Below are positions 17,111 to 26,083 of a stretch of DNA of 48,486 nt, one piece after another (within the stretch, counting starts at the first letter, position 1; every line of letters starts with the position of its first letter). The DNA is from Planctomycetota bacterium (GTDB taxonomy: Bacteria > Planctomycetota > JAJSAM01 > JAJVHW01). Location of the stretch: contig JAJFFG010000007.1 of the NCBI GenBank assembly GCA_021776825.1, positions 1 through 48,486 on the forward strand, read 5' to 3'. Made by a program: the position numbers and the translations under genes. Below the pieces are notes generated by a model. It was not told the origin of the DNA. It ran no database searches and saw only the letters and a list, made by a program, of their open reading frames with translations.

Positions 17111-18355
17111 ATGTCGATCGCTGTCCGATTCGCGCTCATGGCCTGTCTACTCCTCGTCACTCCCGCTCCTGCCAGCGCTGCGGAGTCACCCGACTCCCTG
17201 CTCGACGACGCGACGGAGCGCTTCGCCGACGGCGACCTCGATGGGTGCGCGACGCTGATCGGGAAGGCCGCCTCCCGCGCACAGGACGACGGCGATCCCA
17301 CGGCAGAGCGACGCGTCGCACTGGCCCTCGAAGGCCTGCTGCGACAGGTCGCGCTCAGTGCACCGCGTTGGCTCCAACGCGGCGCGTCGAGTCAGCGCGC
17401 GCTCTCCAACGAGCAGCGTGCCGTGGTGGCCCGCGTCGTGCCGGAGCTCGACGCGTCGCGCAGCGGAGCATTCGTTTCGGCTCCCGTGCTCTCGCGTCGG
17501 CTGCTCTACGCCGCCACGCAACTGGGTGACACCGAGCACGTCGACGTCGCCGTGACTGCGCTGCGTGTTCACGCGAAGTCGAAGGGCGTGGGCCGTTCGG
17601 CGTCCGTGGTCGCGGAGTACGCAGAGGGACTGGCCGCGCGTGCAGCCGGCGAGTTCGGCGATGCCCGTTCGCACGTCGATGCCGCGTACGCCGCCGCGAT
17701 CGAGGAAGGATGGCTCGAACTGGCCGCCCACGCCGGAACCGAAGGCGCGTGGATGCGATGGGATGCAGGCGAGCAGGACGCGGCGCGCGAACGCCTGACG
17801 GAGATCGGCGAGCAGTTCGACAACGATGTCGCAGGCGAGACCGTGCGGGCCTGGGCCCGGGCCGTGCGCGTGCGACTGCCGAAGGACGCCCCCGAGCTAC
17901 TGATCCCGGTGGACGAGGCGACGAAGCGCATCGTGCCCGCTGGCTCCGACCCCGTGACGAACAACGTCTCCTCCGGCAAGGCGAAGCTCACGCCCCTTGG
18001 CCGCGCCTTCAAGAAGATGGGCCGCCGCGCGCCTCTCGCGCAGATCGAGCGCACGTCCGACGGCCTCGAACTCGCGACGAAGTTCAAGCCGAAGACCGAC
18101 GAACTCGTGCTCTACCGCTCCGGAGATCGTCGACTCGACCGGGGTGGCTTGCTCGTTGTCGTCCGCGGCTATGCGGTGGGGCTCGAGGAACTGAAGACCG
18201 ACAACTACCGCAGCATCCAGGGCGCCCCCCGCACCGACGCCGAGCGCCCGATCCTTGGCTCCCCCACCACGCTGGTCCGCGTCCGAGCCGACGTCCTGCT
18301 CGCGCGCGGCGAGACGTGGTCCGTGACGAAGACCGGCTTCGTGACGGTGAAGTAA
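17111..18355 (+). CDS. Secreted hypothetical protein
   Basis: A 414-aa protein. I take the ATG at 17111, preceded by ggag at 17098-17101, because a clean signal peptide follows (FALMACLLLVTPAPASAAES). A GTG at 17087 and an ATG at 17096 are upstream in frame. The first 250 residues are Ala-rich helices that may be degenerate TPRs (LDDATERFADGDLDGCATL). The C-terminal ~140 residues are more basic with beta-like segments (GGLLVVVRGYAVGLEEL). I do not recognise a family. It is transcribed divergently from the DUF3667 gene across about 100 bp. Confidence 0.65.
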   Translation: MSIAVRFALMACLLLVTPAPASAAESPDSLLDDATERFADGDLDGCATLIGKAASRAQDDGDPTAERRVALALEGLLRQVALSAPRWLQRGASSQRALSNEQRAVVARVVPELDASRSGAFVSAPVLSRRLLYAATQLGDTEHVDVAVTALRVHAKSKGVGRSASVVAEYAEGLAARAAGEFGDARSHVDAAYAAAIEEGWLELAAHAGTEGAWMRWDAGEQDAARERLTEIGEQFDNDVAGETVRAWARAVRVRLPKDAPELLIPVDEATKRIVPAGSDPVTNNVSSGKAKLTPLGRAFKKMGRRAPLAQIERTSDGLELATKFKPKTDELVLYRSGDRRLDRGGLLVVVRGYAVGLEELKTDNYRSIQGAPRTDAERPILGSPTTLVRVRADVLLARGETWSVTKTGFVTVK

Positions 18356-18399
18356 CCGGACCGCGAACCGGATTGCGGCGTCACGAGCCCGAGCCTGCG

Positions 18400-19658
18400 T
18401 CAGGGGGTGGGTGTCAGCGCGTCGCCTCCCGCAACTCGTGGCGCCTCAGGCTTCGCGACTCCGTTGATTGGACGTGCGGCCCCGGCGCGCGACTGACCGA
18501 AGACGTACCCGGCGATGGCGCCGAGCAGGGTCCCTGTCGCGTCCTTTGTGATCAACGCGCTCGTCGAGAGGATGATCAGCGTCAGAATGATGAATGACCG
18601 CCAAGGAAGTAGACGATGGTCGAGATCAGGCCGTACGTCTCCTTCTGAAGCCCTTGCGTCACCTTGGTTGCGGCGAGTTCGCGGTCCTCCCGGCTCAGAC
18701 TCGCCTCCACGTCCGCAAGGTCGACTTGCAGGGCTGCAACGCGCTCGGTTGCGACCGTGATCGCTCCCCGTACTCGCTCTCGCGCCAACTGAGCCCAGGC
18801 GTTGAGATGGCTGCGATAGAAGCTGCGCACTGAGTCCGCCGCGACCGTGGAATCCTGTACTGCGTTCAACGACGCGACCGACTTGGCACGGGCCAGGCGT
18901 CCGGTGGCAGCCGTAGTGTCCAGCCTCTCGGGGTCGACCGAGAACAGCCGCGCAGCCGCGATCACTGGCGAGATCTCCGGGACTCGGACGCGGACGTCGA
19001 GCTCGTCCCGGTAGTAACTGAAGTTGATCGCGGGAGAGAGTGGGCGAACCGCGGCCGACACCTCGGCATCGGTGGGCGTGTTGTCCAGGTCACCGATTAC
19101 CAGATCGACTGGTAGCTCTGCGCGAAGTGTCTTGTTGCGGCTGACACTCCAACTGCCGACGGAGGTGTTGTACTCGCTGTCGAGTGACTCCAACTCCCGG
19201 AGGACCTCCACGGTGATGTCGACGAGCGAGAGCAGACTCGGCACCTGATCCACGCGCGCCGTTGTCGTCGGCGGTTTCTTGGCGCTCTTCGCCGCCGCCA
19301 CTGCGTCGTTGAACTGCGTGAGCAGAACGGCGAGCAGTGGAGCATCGGGCCGTGGTGCATCGATCGCGGAAGCGGCAGTGAGGATGGACTCGACACGGCG
19401 CGTGAATTCCAAGTGCCGTTTCGCGAGCACAAGCTCGCGCTTCACGCGAATTCGGCGCTCGAGCTCGATGTCTCTGGCGGAGACGTCGTCTCCCGCCGGC
19501 GGAGTCTCGTCCTGCGCCTGCGCCGGCACCGCGAGTTGGAGCAGTGCGCCGAAGAAGATGGCCGCGTGCACGAGACGTCTGCCAAGCTTCAGCAATCTGC
19601 ACAGCAGGTTCGCGCGACCGGCTGCTCGTTCGATCTGACAGCGGTGGAGGTGCGCCAT
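18400..19658 (-). pseudogene. Frameshifted gene: periplasmic helical protein with C-terminal membrane domain
   Basis: The frame starting at 19658 has a signal-like segment (FFGALLQLAVPAQAQD), long charged helices (IELERRIRVKRELVLAKRHL) and then ends abruptly at 18582 just inside a hydrophobic stretch (LISTIVYFLGG). From about 18603 downward another frame continues sensibly: WRSFIILTLIILSTSALI, then GTLLGAIAGYVFGQSRAG, ending at the stop at 18400-18402. Adding one base near 18600-18608 (for example a third T in cctTgg on the minus strand) restores a single 419-codon gene with two adjacent membrane helices. The cause is either a sequencing error or a real loss-of-function mutation. The function is unknown. 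Confidence 0.72.
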
Positions 19659-19727
19659 ACAGCATCGAACGTCGGTGCGCCCCCACGTCCGCCAACTTGG
19701 GACTCAGCTAGGCGGCGCGTAGCGCGG

Positions 19728-20972
19728 TCAGCCGCCGCCGTTGCCGGGCACTGGCGGGACTGGAACGGGCGGCGGCGGAGCCGGCTTGCGCTTGTTGCGG
19801 CGATCGAGCCAGCGCTTCTCGGCTTCGGTCGGGCGTGCCTTGCGGCTGATGACGCCGGGGTCGAAGTCGGTGTCGTCGTCGCCGGTGCCACGGCGGCGTG
19901 GGTCCGTCACCATGATCAGGTGCACGAGCGTCGTGCGGTCGAGTACCAAGCCGTGCAGGGTTCCGGTCGGCGTGGTCACGCTGTAGCGCTTGCCGTCGGC
20001 GCGCACCGGCCCGACCTCGACGTCGCTGCCGTAGAAGCTGAGGATGACCTCGCGCACGGGCGCGAGGAAGCGGTCGGGCTGGCCGGAGGGTGGGATCTCC
20101 TGGTCGAGGAGCGACTCCTTGACCTCCTTGAGCGCGGCCTCGGCGGCCATGCCGCGCAGGATGCCGGGCCAGGCCTGTCGAAAGAGCTCACCGTCGCCGA
20201 ACGTCTCGAACACGATCGGCGTGCCGTCGAGCACTGCCGCGTAGCCGACGGTCTGCAGACCGGCCGGGGAGGAGGTCACGCCCGAGAGCGCGCGAGCGTA
20301 CTCCTCGACGCGCTCGGCGATGACCGGGGCGTCACGCAGGTCGGCGGGCGAGCGCCGGCCGTCGGGCTGCTGCGCGCGATCGGCCCAGTCCTGGACCTCC
20401 TCGCGCATCTCCTGCGACTTCGGGTGCTGCATCGCGTGCCAGCGGAGCGTCGGCGGCAGGAACGTCTTGAGGATGCTCTTCTCGGGGCGCTCCTCACTCG
20501 CCTTGGCGTCCGACGAGGCCGCGACGAGCGGGATCTCGATGCGCGACCGCTTCCGGACGACGGCGTGGTCCGTCACCGCGAGATCGATGCGGTCGGCGCG
20601 GACGACTTGGCCCGGAACGAGCACGAGGCGCGCTTCCCCGAAGTTGTCGAAGTGCATCGGTCGCGTGCGCTTCGGACTCTTCGACGCGATGCCGATCGTG
20701 TCGGGGTTCGCGAACGCGGCGAGCTCGACGTCCGTGGGCGCGGCCGCGGTGGCCGGCGCTTGGAGCGGATGAACGACGAGCATGCGGAACTCGTGCCCCG
20801 GTCCGACCTGTAGGCCGGCGAGGTGTCGTGTGAGCGGATTGATGGGTCCGCGGTCCTTCGCCGTGGCGTCCGGTCCGGACCAGGCGAAGACGGCGAGAGC
20901 GACGCCGGCGGCGGCGAAGAGGGAACCTCGACGAGTGATCGAGGTGAGGAGGTGGGGACGGGAGGACGTCAT
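19728..20972 (-). CDS. DUF6569/ARPP-1-like secreted protein
   Basis: A 414-aa protein from the ATG at 20972, with ggag just upstream. The N-terminus looks like a signal or anchor (RRGSLFAAAGVALAVFAW). The region NPLTRHLAGLQVGPGHEFRM with HPLQAP and later the PGQVVRAD segment resembles the ARPP-1 domain (DUF6569), of unknown function; this assignment comes from memory of the pattern. The C-terminus is a Lys/Arg-rich segment ending in a Pro-rich tail (APPPPVPVPPVPGNGGG). It lies upstream of the frameshifted gene with a 69-bp gap. It is divergent from the ligase-like gene over a 214-bp gap in which I could not assign promoter elements. Confidence 0.55.
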   Translation of the reverse strand: MTSSRPHLLTSITRRGSLFAAAGVALAVFAWSGPDATAKDRGPINPLTRHLAGLQVGPGHEFRMLVVHPLQAPATAAAPTDVELAAFANPDTIGIASKSPKRTRPMHFDNFGEARLVLVPGQVVRADRIDLAVTDHAVVRKRSRIEIPLVAASSDAKASEERPEKSILKTFLPPTLRWHAMQHPKSQEMREEVQDWADRAQQPDGRRSPADLRDAPVIAERVEEYARALSGVTSSPAGLQTVGYAAVLDGTPIVFETFGDGELFRQAWPGILRGMAAEAALKEVKESLLDQEIPPSGQPDRFLAPVREVILSFYGSDVEVGPVRADGKRYSVTTPTGTLHGLVLDRTTLVHLIMVTDPRRRGTGDDDTDFDPGVISRKARPTEAEKRWLDRRNKRKPAPPPPVPVPPVPGNGGG

Positions 20973-21186
20973 GTCTCCGAGTATAGATCCCCGCGGCGCT
21001 TGCGACGGACGCTGCCGAAGCGCGGTCGCCTGTGGCACGCCGCTCGCGCTCCTCTAGTCGTTCGGCCCGTTCTCCGGCGGCCGTTGTCGAGAAGGATCGA
21101 CACGCCCGCTGGGCTCCTGCCGATTGACAGGGTCTCGATGTCCACCGGCTGCGACATCGAGGCCAGGCAATCTGGAGTTGACTGGA

Positions 21187-23139
21187 ATGCGTGCCCTGAT
21201 CGTGACGGGACTCTCGGTGCTCGCCGTCCCACTGGCGTTCATCTCGCCGGTGCTCGGACTGGTCGCGTACTGCCTGCTGGCGACGACGTCGCCCGGCGAG
21301 ATGCTACGTGGGTTCGGACCGGTCTCGCTCGGCCTCGGTGTGGCCGTCGCGATGGTGGTCGGCATGCTGATCCGCGAGGGCCGAAGCGCGCTCCGCAAGA
21401 GCCCGGTGCTCTTCACGCTGCTGGGTCTCTGGGGCTGGTGGGGCGTCGCGAGCCTCGCTGCTACTGACCGTGCTCTCGCGTTCGAGTCGTTCGCGCAGAT
21501 CTCCACCGTGGTGCTCGTTGCGGTCGCGATGATCGGACTCTGCACCGATCGCAAGCGCCTCCGCTGGGTCGTCGCTGCCCTCGCCGGCGGCCTGGCGCTG
21601 CAGGCCGTGCGCATGGCGCTCGTCGCCGTCGCTCGCGGAGGAGCCGTCGCCGACTTCGGCCTCGGCGGGATGCTCGCGAACAGCGCCGCTACCGCAGCCG
21701 CCTTCGGGATGGCGTTGCCGTTCTGCGCGCAGCTCGCGCTCGGCGAGAAGCGCCCCTGGCCACGGCTCGCGTGGTGGATCGGCACGGCCGGTCTGGCACT
21801 CGCCGTCACGCTCTCTTACTCGCGCGCCGGAGTCGTCGGGATGCTCGCTGCCGGAGTCGTGATGGTCTGGCAGTCGCGCATCCGCACCGTGTCGCTGTTG
21901 CTCGTCGCGCCGGTGCTCCTCGCCAGTTTCCTCGCGTTCGCGCCCAGCGCGCACGTCGCCCCGGTCGATGGCAGCGGCGCCGTCGACATCGCCGACGTCT
22001 CACCCATGCGTGGTGTGAAGGGCTGGCGCAACGCCGTTTGGGTTGCCTCGGAAAACCCGCTGACCGGCGTCGGTCCCGGAGGCCTGCAAGCACGACTCGA
22101 CGCAGTCCCGCAGGCGTTCGACATGCCGCGGCTCGAAGTGCACAGCAACTACCTCGAGCTCGCTGCCTCGGGCGGAGTTCCGCTCTTGCTTCTGTTCCTC
22201 GCGATGTTCGGACTCGCCGTGCGCTCGGCCGCTGGCGTGCTCCGCGATGCCGAGCAACGTCGCGATGAACGACTCACGTGGTTCGTCGGGATGTCGCGTG
22301 CCACGCTCGCCGCCTTGGTCGCATCCGCCGCGGCGGGCACGTTCGCCGGTCTTCTCTCGCTCGATCTCGTCTACCTGACGTGTGCACTCGCCGCGTGTCT
22401 TCCGGTCGCCTATCGCAAGGAACTCGAGGAACTCGCCGGAGAGGCCGGACTGCGTGGCGCGTTCGAGACCGCTCTCGAGGCCCCTGCGATGCGCCCCGTT
22501 GGTGCGTTTGCCGGAGAGTACGACGTCCCCATCGAGAGCGGGCCCGAGGTGACGACCGAGCCACTGCCCGTCGGCGCCTCCCCCATCGGTAGCGAGGAGG
22601 ACGTGCTCGGCATGGCCCTCCAGGCGGCCGACGTGCGCGAGGTGCCCGATCGTCCCGCGGCCACACAGCCCGCACGTCCGTGGAGCGCGCCGACGCCGGC
22701 CGCTCCGGAGGGCGCCGAGGCCGACGAACCCACCGAGGAGCGTGCGGCTCCGGCGCGACACTGGACCATCGATCGTGAGCGCGAGGACGAGCCCGAGGAG
22801 CCGAAGCCGACGCGTCGCGAGCGCAGCAAGCCGAAGCGCCGTCGGCGCCGTGCGGCGCCCGCACCGGTCGAGAGCGCCCGTCCTGCCGACGTGCATGAGG
22901 ACGACGCGACGTACTTCAGCCCGTTCGACCCGTACACCAAGCCGAGCGACGAGGAGGAGGTCAGCGATGGCGAGGAGACGTTCTACGGGTTGCTGGACAA
23001 CCCCTCGCGGCCGTCGTCCGACGAGCCGCAGGCGCGTCCGGCGCCCGTCGCCGAAGGTGCAGAGGGCCGTGCCTTCCTCAGCGAGTTCGACGCCCGCGTC
23101 CTGAACCGGCCTGACCTGCGCGAACGCGCAGGTCGCTGA
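21187..23139 (+). CDS. O-antigen-ligase-like polysaccharide ligase/polymerase with long cytoplasmic tail
   Basis: A 650-aa protein, ATG at 21187 preceded by ggag. Residues 1-410 contain about ten membrane helices with Wzy/WaaL family marks: LSYSRAGVVGM (209-219), and a periplasmic loop ending NPLTGVGPGGL (290-300) and VHSNYLELAASGG (318-330). The arrangement also resembles the exosortase-associated O-glycosylation ligases. Such enzymes join lipid-linked glycans to an acceptor. Residues 411-650 are an unusual 240-residue charged, Pro/Ala/Glu/Arg-rich tail with RSKPKRRRRRA and acidic runs (DEEEVSDGEE), absent from ordinary ligases. It is followed by the DprE2/DprE1-like pair. Confidence 0.72.
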   Translation: MRALIVTGLSVLAVPLAFISPVLGLVAYCLLATTSPGEMLRGFGPVSLGLGVAVAMVVGMLIREGRSALRKSPVLFTLLGLWGWWGVASLAATDRALAFESFAQISTVVLVAVAMIGLCTDRKRLRWVVAALAGGLALQAVRMALVAVARGGAVADFGLGGMLANSAATAAAFGMALPFCAQLALGEKRPWPRLAWWIGTAGLALAVTLSYSRAGVVGMLAAGVVMVWQSRIRTVSLLLVAPVLLASFLAFAPSAHVAPVDGSGAVDIADVSPMRGVKGWRNAVWVASENPLTGVGPGGLQARLDAVPQAFDMPRLEVHSNYLELAASGGVPLLLLFLAMFGLAVRSAAGVLRDAEQRRDERLTWFVGMSRATLAALVASAAAGTFAGLLSLDLVYLTCALAACLPVAYRKELEELAGEAGLRGAFETALEAPAMRPVGAFAGEYDVPIESGPEVTTEPLPVGASPIGSEEDVLGMALQAADVREVPDRPAATQPARPWSAPTPAAPEGAEADEPTEERAAPARHWTIDREREDEPEEPKPTRRERSKPKRRRRRAAPAPVESARPADVHEDDATYFSPFDPYTKPSDEEEVSDGEETFYGLLDNPSRPSSDEPQARPAPVAEGAEGRAFLSEFDARVLNRPDLRERAGR

Positions 23140-23198
23140 CCGCGCCACGCATCGCGAGACCCCTGATACGATCCCGCCGTTCCCGGAGGGGGTGGTCG

Positions 23199-23957
23199 GT
23201 GTCCATGCAGACTTGGTCGAATGCGGTCGTGATCGGTGCGTCGTCGGGAATCGGCGCCGCGCTCGCGCGGCAGTTGGCCGCCCGGGGCGCGAAGGTCACG
23301 CTCGTCGCACGCCGCGAGGAGCGCCTGCTCGAGCTTTCCGCGCAGATCGACGCCGTACACGGTGAGGGCACGGCGGGTCACATCGTCCATGACGTGGAGA
23401 ACGGGTCCGAGGTCGAGGGTCTGTGGAAGCAGATCGTCGACGCGCGCGGTGAGCCGGATGTCGTGGTCTATGCCAGCGGCGCGCTCGAACTCGTCGAGGA
23501 CCACGAGTACACGTTCGAGAAGGATCGGCGCATGCTCGCCGTCAACCTCGTCGGCGCCGTGGCGTGGCTCAACTGCGCCGCGCTCGCGATGGAAGCAGCT
23601 CGGGGCGGCACGATCATCGGGATCTCGTCGATCGCCGCCGATCGGGGTCGCCGCGGAGCGCCTGTGTACGGCGCTTCGAAGGCGGGATTCACGACGTACC
23701 TCGAGGCGCTGCGCAATCGACTCTCGCAGTACGGCGTCAACGTGATGACCGCGCGCCCGGGCTTCGTGGACACGGCCATGACCAAGGGGATGGACGGCCT
23801 CTTCTGGCTGGTCTCGGCGGATCGCGCGGCGGAGATCATCCTGGGACACGCGGCCAAGGGCGGCAGTCGCGACCGCTACGTCCCCGCGCGCTGGGGACTG
23901 GTCGGGTTCGTCGTGCGGTGGATCCCGTCGTTCCTGTTCCGGCGGCTCTCGATCTGA
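23199..23957 (+). CDS. Short-chain dehydrogenase, DprE2-like
   Basis: A 252-aa Rossmann reductase. GASSGIG (13-19) binds the nucleotide, and the catalytic set is Ser143 or Ser144, Tyr157 and Lys161 (YGASK). The GTG at 23199 has ggagg at 23185-23189 at the right distance; an ATG at 23205 is the alternative. The C-terminal FVVRWIPSFLFRRLSI is amphipathic and may touch the membrane, as in DprE2 proteins. The next gene, 1 bp downstream, is a DprE1-like oxidase. In actinobacteria this pair epimerises decaprenyl-phosphoryl ribose to arabinose. Here a polyprenyl-phosphate sugar epimerisation is likely, but the sugar is unknown. Confidence 0.78.
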   Translation: MSMQTWSNAVVIGASSGIGAALARQLAARGAKVTLVARREERLLELSAQIDAVHGEGTAGHIVHDVENGSEVEGLWKQIVDARGEPDVVVYASGALELVEDHEYTFEKDRRMLAVNLVGAVAWLNCAALAMEAARGGTIIGISSIAADRGRRGAPVYGASKAGFTTYLEALRNRLSQYGVNVMTARPGFVDTAMTKGMDGLFWLVSADRAAEIILGHAAKGGSRDRYVPARWGLVGFVVRWIPSFLFRRLSI

Positions 23958-23958
23958 C

Positions 23959-25365
23959 GTGAGCGGCGAGGTGCGCCCCGAGTCCCACGTGCTCGCCGGT
24001 TGGGGCGAGGCGCAGCGCGCGGTGTGTCGTTCGTGGCCGGCGACGTCGACGGACGATGTCGTCGCGCTCCTTCGGCGTTTCCACGAGGAGCAGCGACCGA
24101 TCGCCCTCCGCGGAGCCGGTCGCAGTTACGGCGATGCCGCGACCCTCGACGGTGGCGACGTCCTCGATCTGCGCCGACTCCGCGCCGTTCGTGCGTTCGA
24201 TCGTGAGTCCGGGCACATCACCGTCGAGGCCGGCGTGACGATCGAGGACCTTTGGCGCACGACGCTCCCTGCGGGATGGTGGCCGCCGGTCGTGCCCGGC
24301 ACGATGCACCCCACGCTCGGCGGCTGCATCGCGATGAACGTCCACGGGAAGAACCACTTTGCCGTCGGCTGCATCGGTGAGCACGTCGAGGAGCTGGAGG
24401 TCGTGCTGCCGGGCGGTGAGATCCGCACGCTCACGCCGGCCGACGAGCTCTTCCGCGCCGTCGTCGGCGGCTTTGGAATGCTCGGCGTCGTTACCGCGAT
24501 CCGCCTCCGCCTGAAGCGCGTCGAGTCGGGTCTGCTGGACGTGACCGCGCTCGCTACCGCCTCACTCGCGGACATGCACCGCGAGCTCGAAGCACGCGTC
24601 CCCGACTCCGACTACGCCGTGGGATGGATCGACGCGTTCCACGGCAGCGCACGCGGCGTGCTGCACACCGCGAGCTACCGCAGCGGGGACGACGCCGCCG
24701 CAGCCCGCGCGTCGCTGGCGCTCGATGGGCAGGACCTGCCGGCGCGCATCATGAAAGTCATGCCGCGTGACAAGGTCGCGCCGTTGCTGCGTCGCGCCAC
24801 GCGCTTCCCGGGCCTGCGTGGCATCAACACGGCCAAGTACCTCGCGACGCGCATCCGCGGCGAGCATCGATTCACGCAGTCCCTCGTCGCGTTCTCGTTC
24901 CTGCTCGACTACGTCCCGCGTTGGAAGTCGATCTACGACCCGCACGGACTCGTGCAACAGCAGAGCTTCGTCCCGAAGGAGCGCGCGCTCGAGGTCCAGC
25001 AGCGCATCCTCGCGACCTGCCGGGAGCACCGGATCATCCCGTGGCTGGCCGTGCTGAAGCGCCACCGCCCGGACGACTTCCTGATGAGTCACAGCGTCGA
25101 CGGCTTCTCGCTCGCCCTCGACTTCCCGGTCACGGACGACAAGCGCGGACGCCTCTGGTGGCTCTGCCAGGAGCTCGATCGGATCGCAATCGAGGCCGGC
25201 GGGAACATCTACCTCGCGAAGGACCTTACTGCCGAACCGAAGACGCTCGCCGCCGCGTACCCGGGACTGGAACGCTTCCGCGAGTGGAAGCGCGAACTCG
25301 ACCCGCACGGCATCCTGGTGACGGATCAGGCGAAGCGCCTCGCGGTCTCGGTGTCGCGCTCGTAG
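23959..25365 (+). CDS. FAD-dependent oxidase, DprE1-like
   Basis: A 468-aa VAO/PCMH-type flavoprotein from a GTG 1 bp after the reductase stop. FAD-binding marks are RGAGRSYGD (50-58) and PGTMHPTLGGC followed by IAMNVHGKNH, the latter nearly the DprE1 signature. The C-terminal YLAKD carries a lysine matching the catalytic Lys of mycobacterial DprE1. The segment GFSLALDFPV aligns with the mycobacterial one that holds Cys387, the benzothiazinone target; here that position is Ala. Residue equivalences are from memory. The expected reaction is oxidation of C2' of a polyprenyl-phosphoryl pentose, followed by reduction by the preceding gene product. Confidence 0.8.
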   Translation: MSGEVRPESHVLAGWGEAQRAVCRSWPATSTDDVVALLRRFHEEQRPIALRGAGRSYGDAATLDGGDVLDLRRLRAVRAFDRESGHITVEAGVTIEDLWRTTLPAGWWPPVVPGTMHPTLGGCIAMNVHGKNHFAVGCIGEHVEELEVVLPGGEIRTLTPADELFRAVVGGFGMLGVVTAIRLRLKRVESGLLDVTALATASLADMHRELEARVPDSDYAVGWIDAFHGSARGVLHTASYRSGDDAAAARASLALDGQDLPARIMKVMPRDKVAPLLRRATRFPGLRGINTAKYLATRIRGEHRFTQSLVAFSFLLDYVPRWKSIYDPHGLVQQQSFVPKERALEVQQRILATCREHRIIPWLAVLKRHRPDDFLMSHSVDGFSLALDFPVTDDKRGRLWWLCQELDRIAIEAGGNIYLAKDLTAEPKTLAAAYPGLERFREWKRELDPHGILVTDQAKRLAVSVSRS

Positions 25366-25431
25366 AAGTGCCCCGCGATCCACGGGAACGCCCGCTGGGC
25401 ATCCTCGGTCGCCTCTGATCGGCGGTCCGAG

Positions 25432-25650
25432 TCAGAGCCCCTGCCGCACCGCAAACCAGAGGGCCACGACGATGGCCGCGGCGATGGCGGCCATCCAGCC
25501 GGGGTCGCCGACTGCGTACGGGAACACCATCAGCACGAGTCCAGCGGCGAGTTGCGGGCTGCGTCGTTGCTTCTTCCCGTAGACGAAGATGCTGAATCCG
25601 ACCGTGCTGACCACGAGACTCGCAAACAGGGACGAGGCGGTGAACTCCAC
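25432..25650 (-). CDS. Small two-TM membrane protein
   Basis: A 72-aa protein starting at a GTG (25650): a helix (SLFASLVVSTVGFSIFVYGK), a basic loop (KKQRRSPQLAAG), a second helix with LVLMVFPY, and a third hydrophobic C-terminal stretch (AAIAAAIVVALWFAV). Small proteins of this layout with the GKKQ.R.PQL.AG loop are widespread and uncharacterised. An in-frame ATG at 25701 would add 17 residues, but that stretch lies against the transposase remnant, so I prefer the GTG. It converges on the DprE1-like gene, 66 bp away. Confidence 0.6.
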   Translation of the reverse strand: MEFTASSLFASLVVSTVGFSIFVYGKKQRRSPQLAAGLVLMVFPYAVGDPGWMAAIAAAIVVALWFAVRQGL

Positions 25651-25689
25651 GGCGGCACCATCTTCGTCGAACCCGGCTGGACGACGTCG

Positions 25690-26055
25690 AAATCGCGGCA
25701 TACGAAGAGCATTTCGGCGCCGCCCTTGCCACCGACGGATGGCCGGGGTCAACGCGATCGAGCGGCTCACGTATCGGCGGAGCCGATACGTGAGCCCGGG
25801 GCCGCGCCGCGCCGCGTTCCACCCCATGCTCGACGGTGTCCATCTCATGATCGGCAACGTCAAGACGTGGCTGCAAGGGCGCCTCCACGGCGTGAGCCGC
25901 AAGTACCGGCCGGCCTACGTAGCGGAGTTCGTGTACCGCTTCACCGGACAACGGTCACGGCCTGATCTCTTCGGCTGGGTGCACCGTCGGCTCATGACGC
26001 GCAAGGCAGTGACCTTGAGAACGCTTCAGGCCACCGCTGACGCAACGCGCGTAGG
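25690..26055 (+). pseudogene. IS1595-type (ISXO2-like) transposase remnant
   Basis: Two plus-strand frames together give the C-terminal half of a DDE transposase. ALATDGWPG (about 25718-25744) lies in one frame. From there another frame reads VNAIERLTYRR, then HPMLDGVHLMIGNVKTWLQG, HGVSRKYRPAYVAEFVYRF and LFGWVHRRLM up to about 26010. These match the TDGW.GY block and the H..I...K.WL.G / Y..EF.FRF block of ISXO2-like transposases. The N-terminal domain and terminal repeats are not found, and a frameshift separates the blocks, so it is inactive. It fills most of the gene-free stretch 25702-26083. Confidence 0.65.
25764..25796. other. Perfect 15-bp inverted repeat with 3-nt loop
   Basis: ggctcacgtatcggc (25764-25778), loop gga, then gccgatacgtgagcc (25782-25796). 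The arms are perfectly complementary. It lies inside the transposase remnant, about 115 bp upstream of the start of the small two-TM gene. There is no T-run on either side, so a classical terminator is not supported. It could be an operator or simply a relic. Confidence 0.75.
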
Positions 26056-26083
26056 CACGCAGCCCGTATCCGTCACGGGTGCC

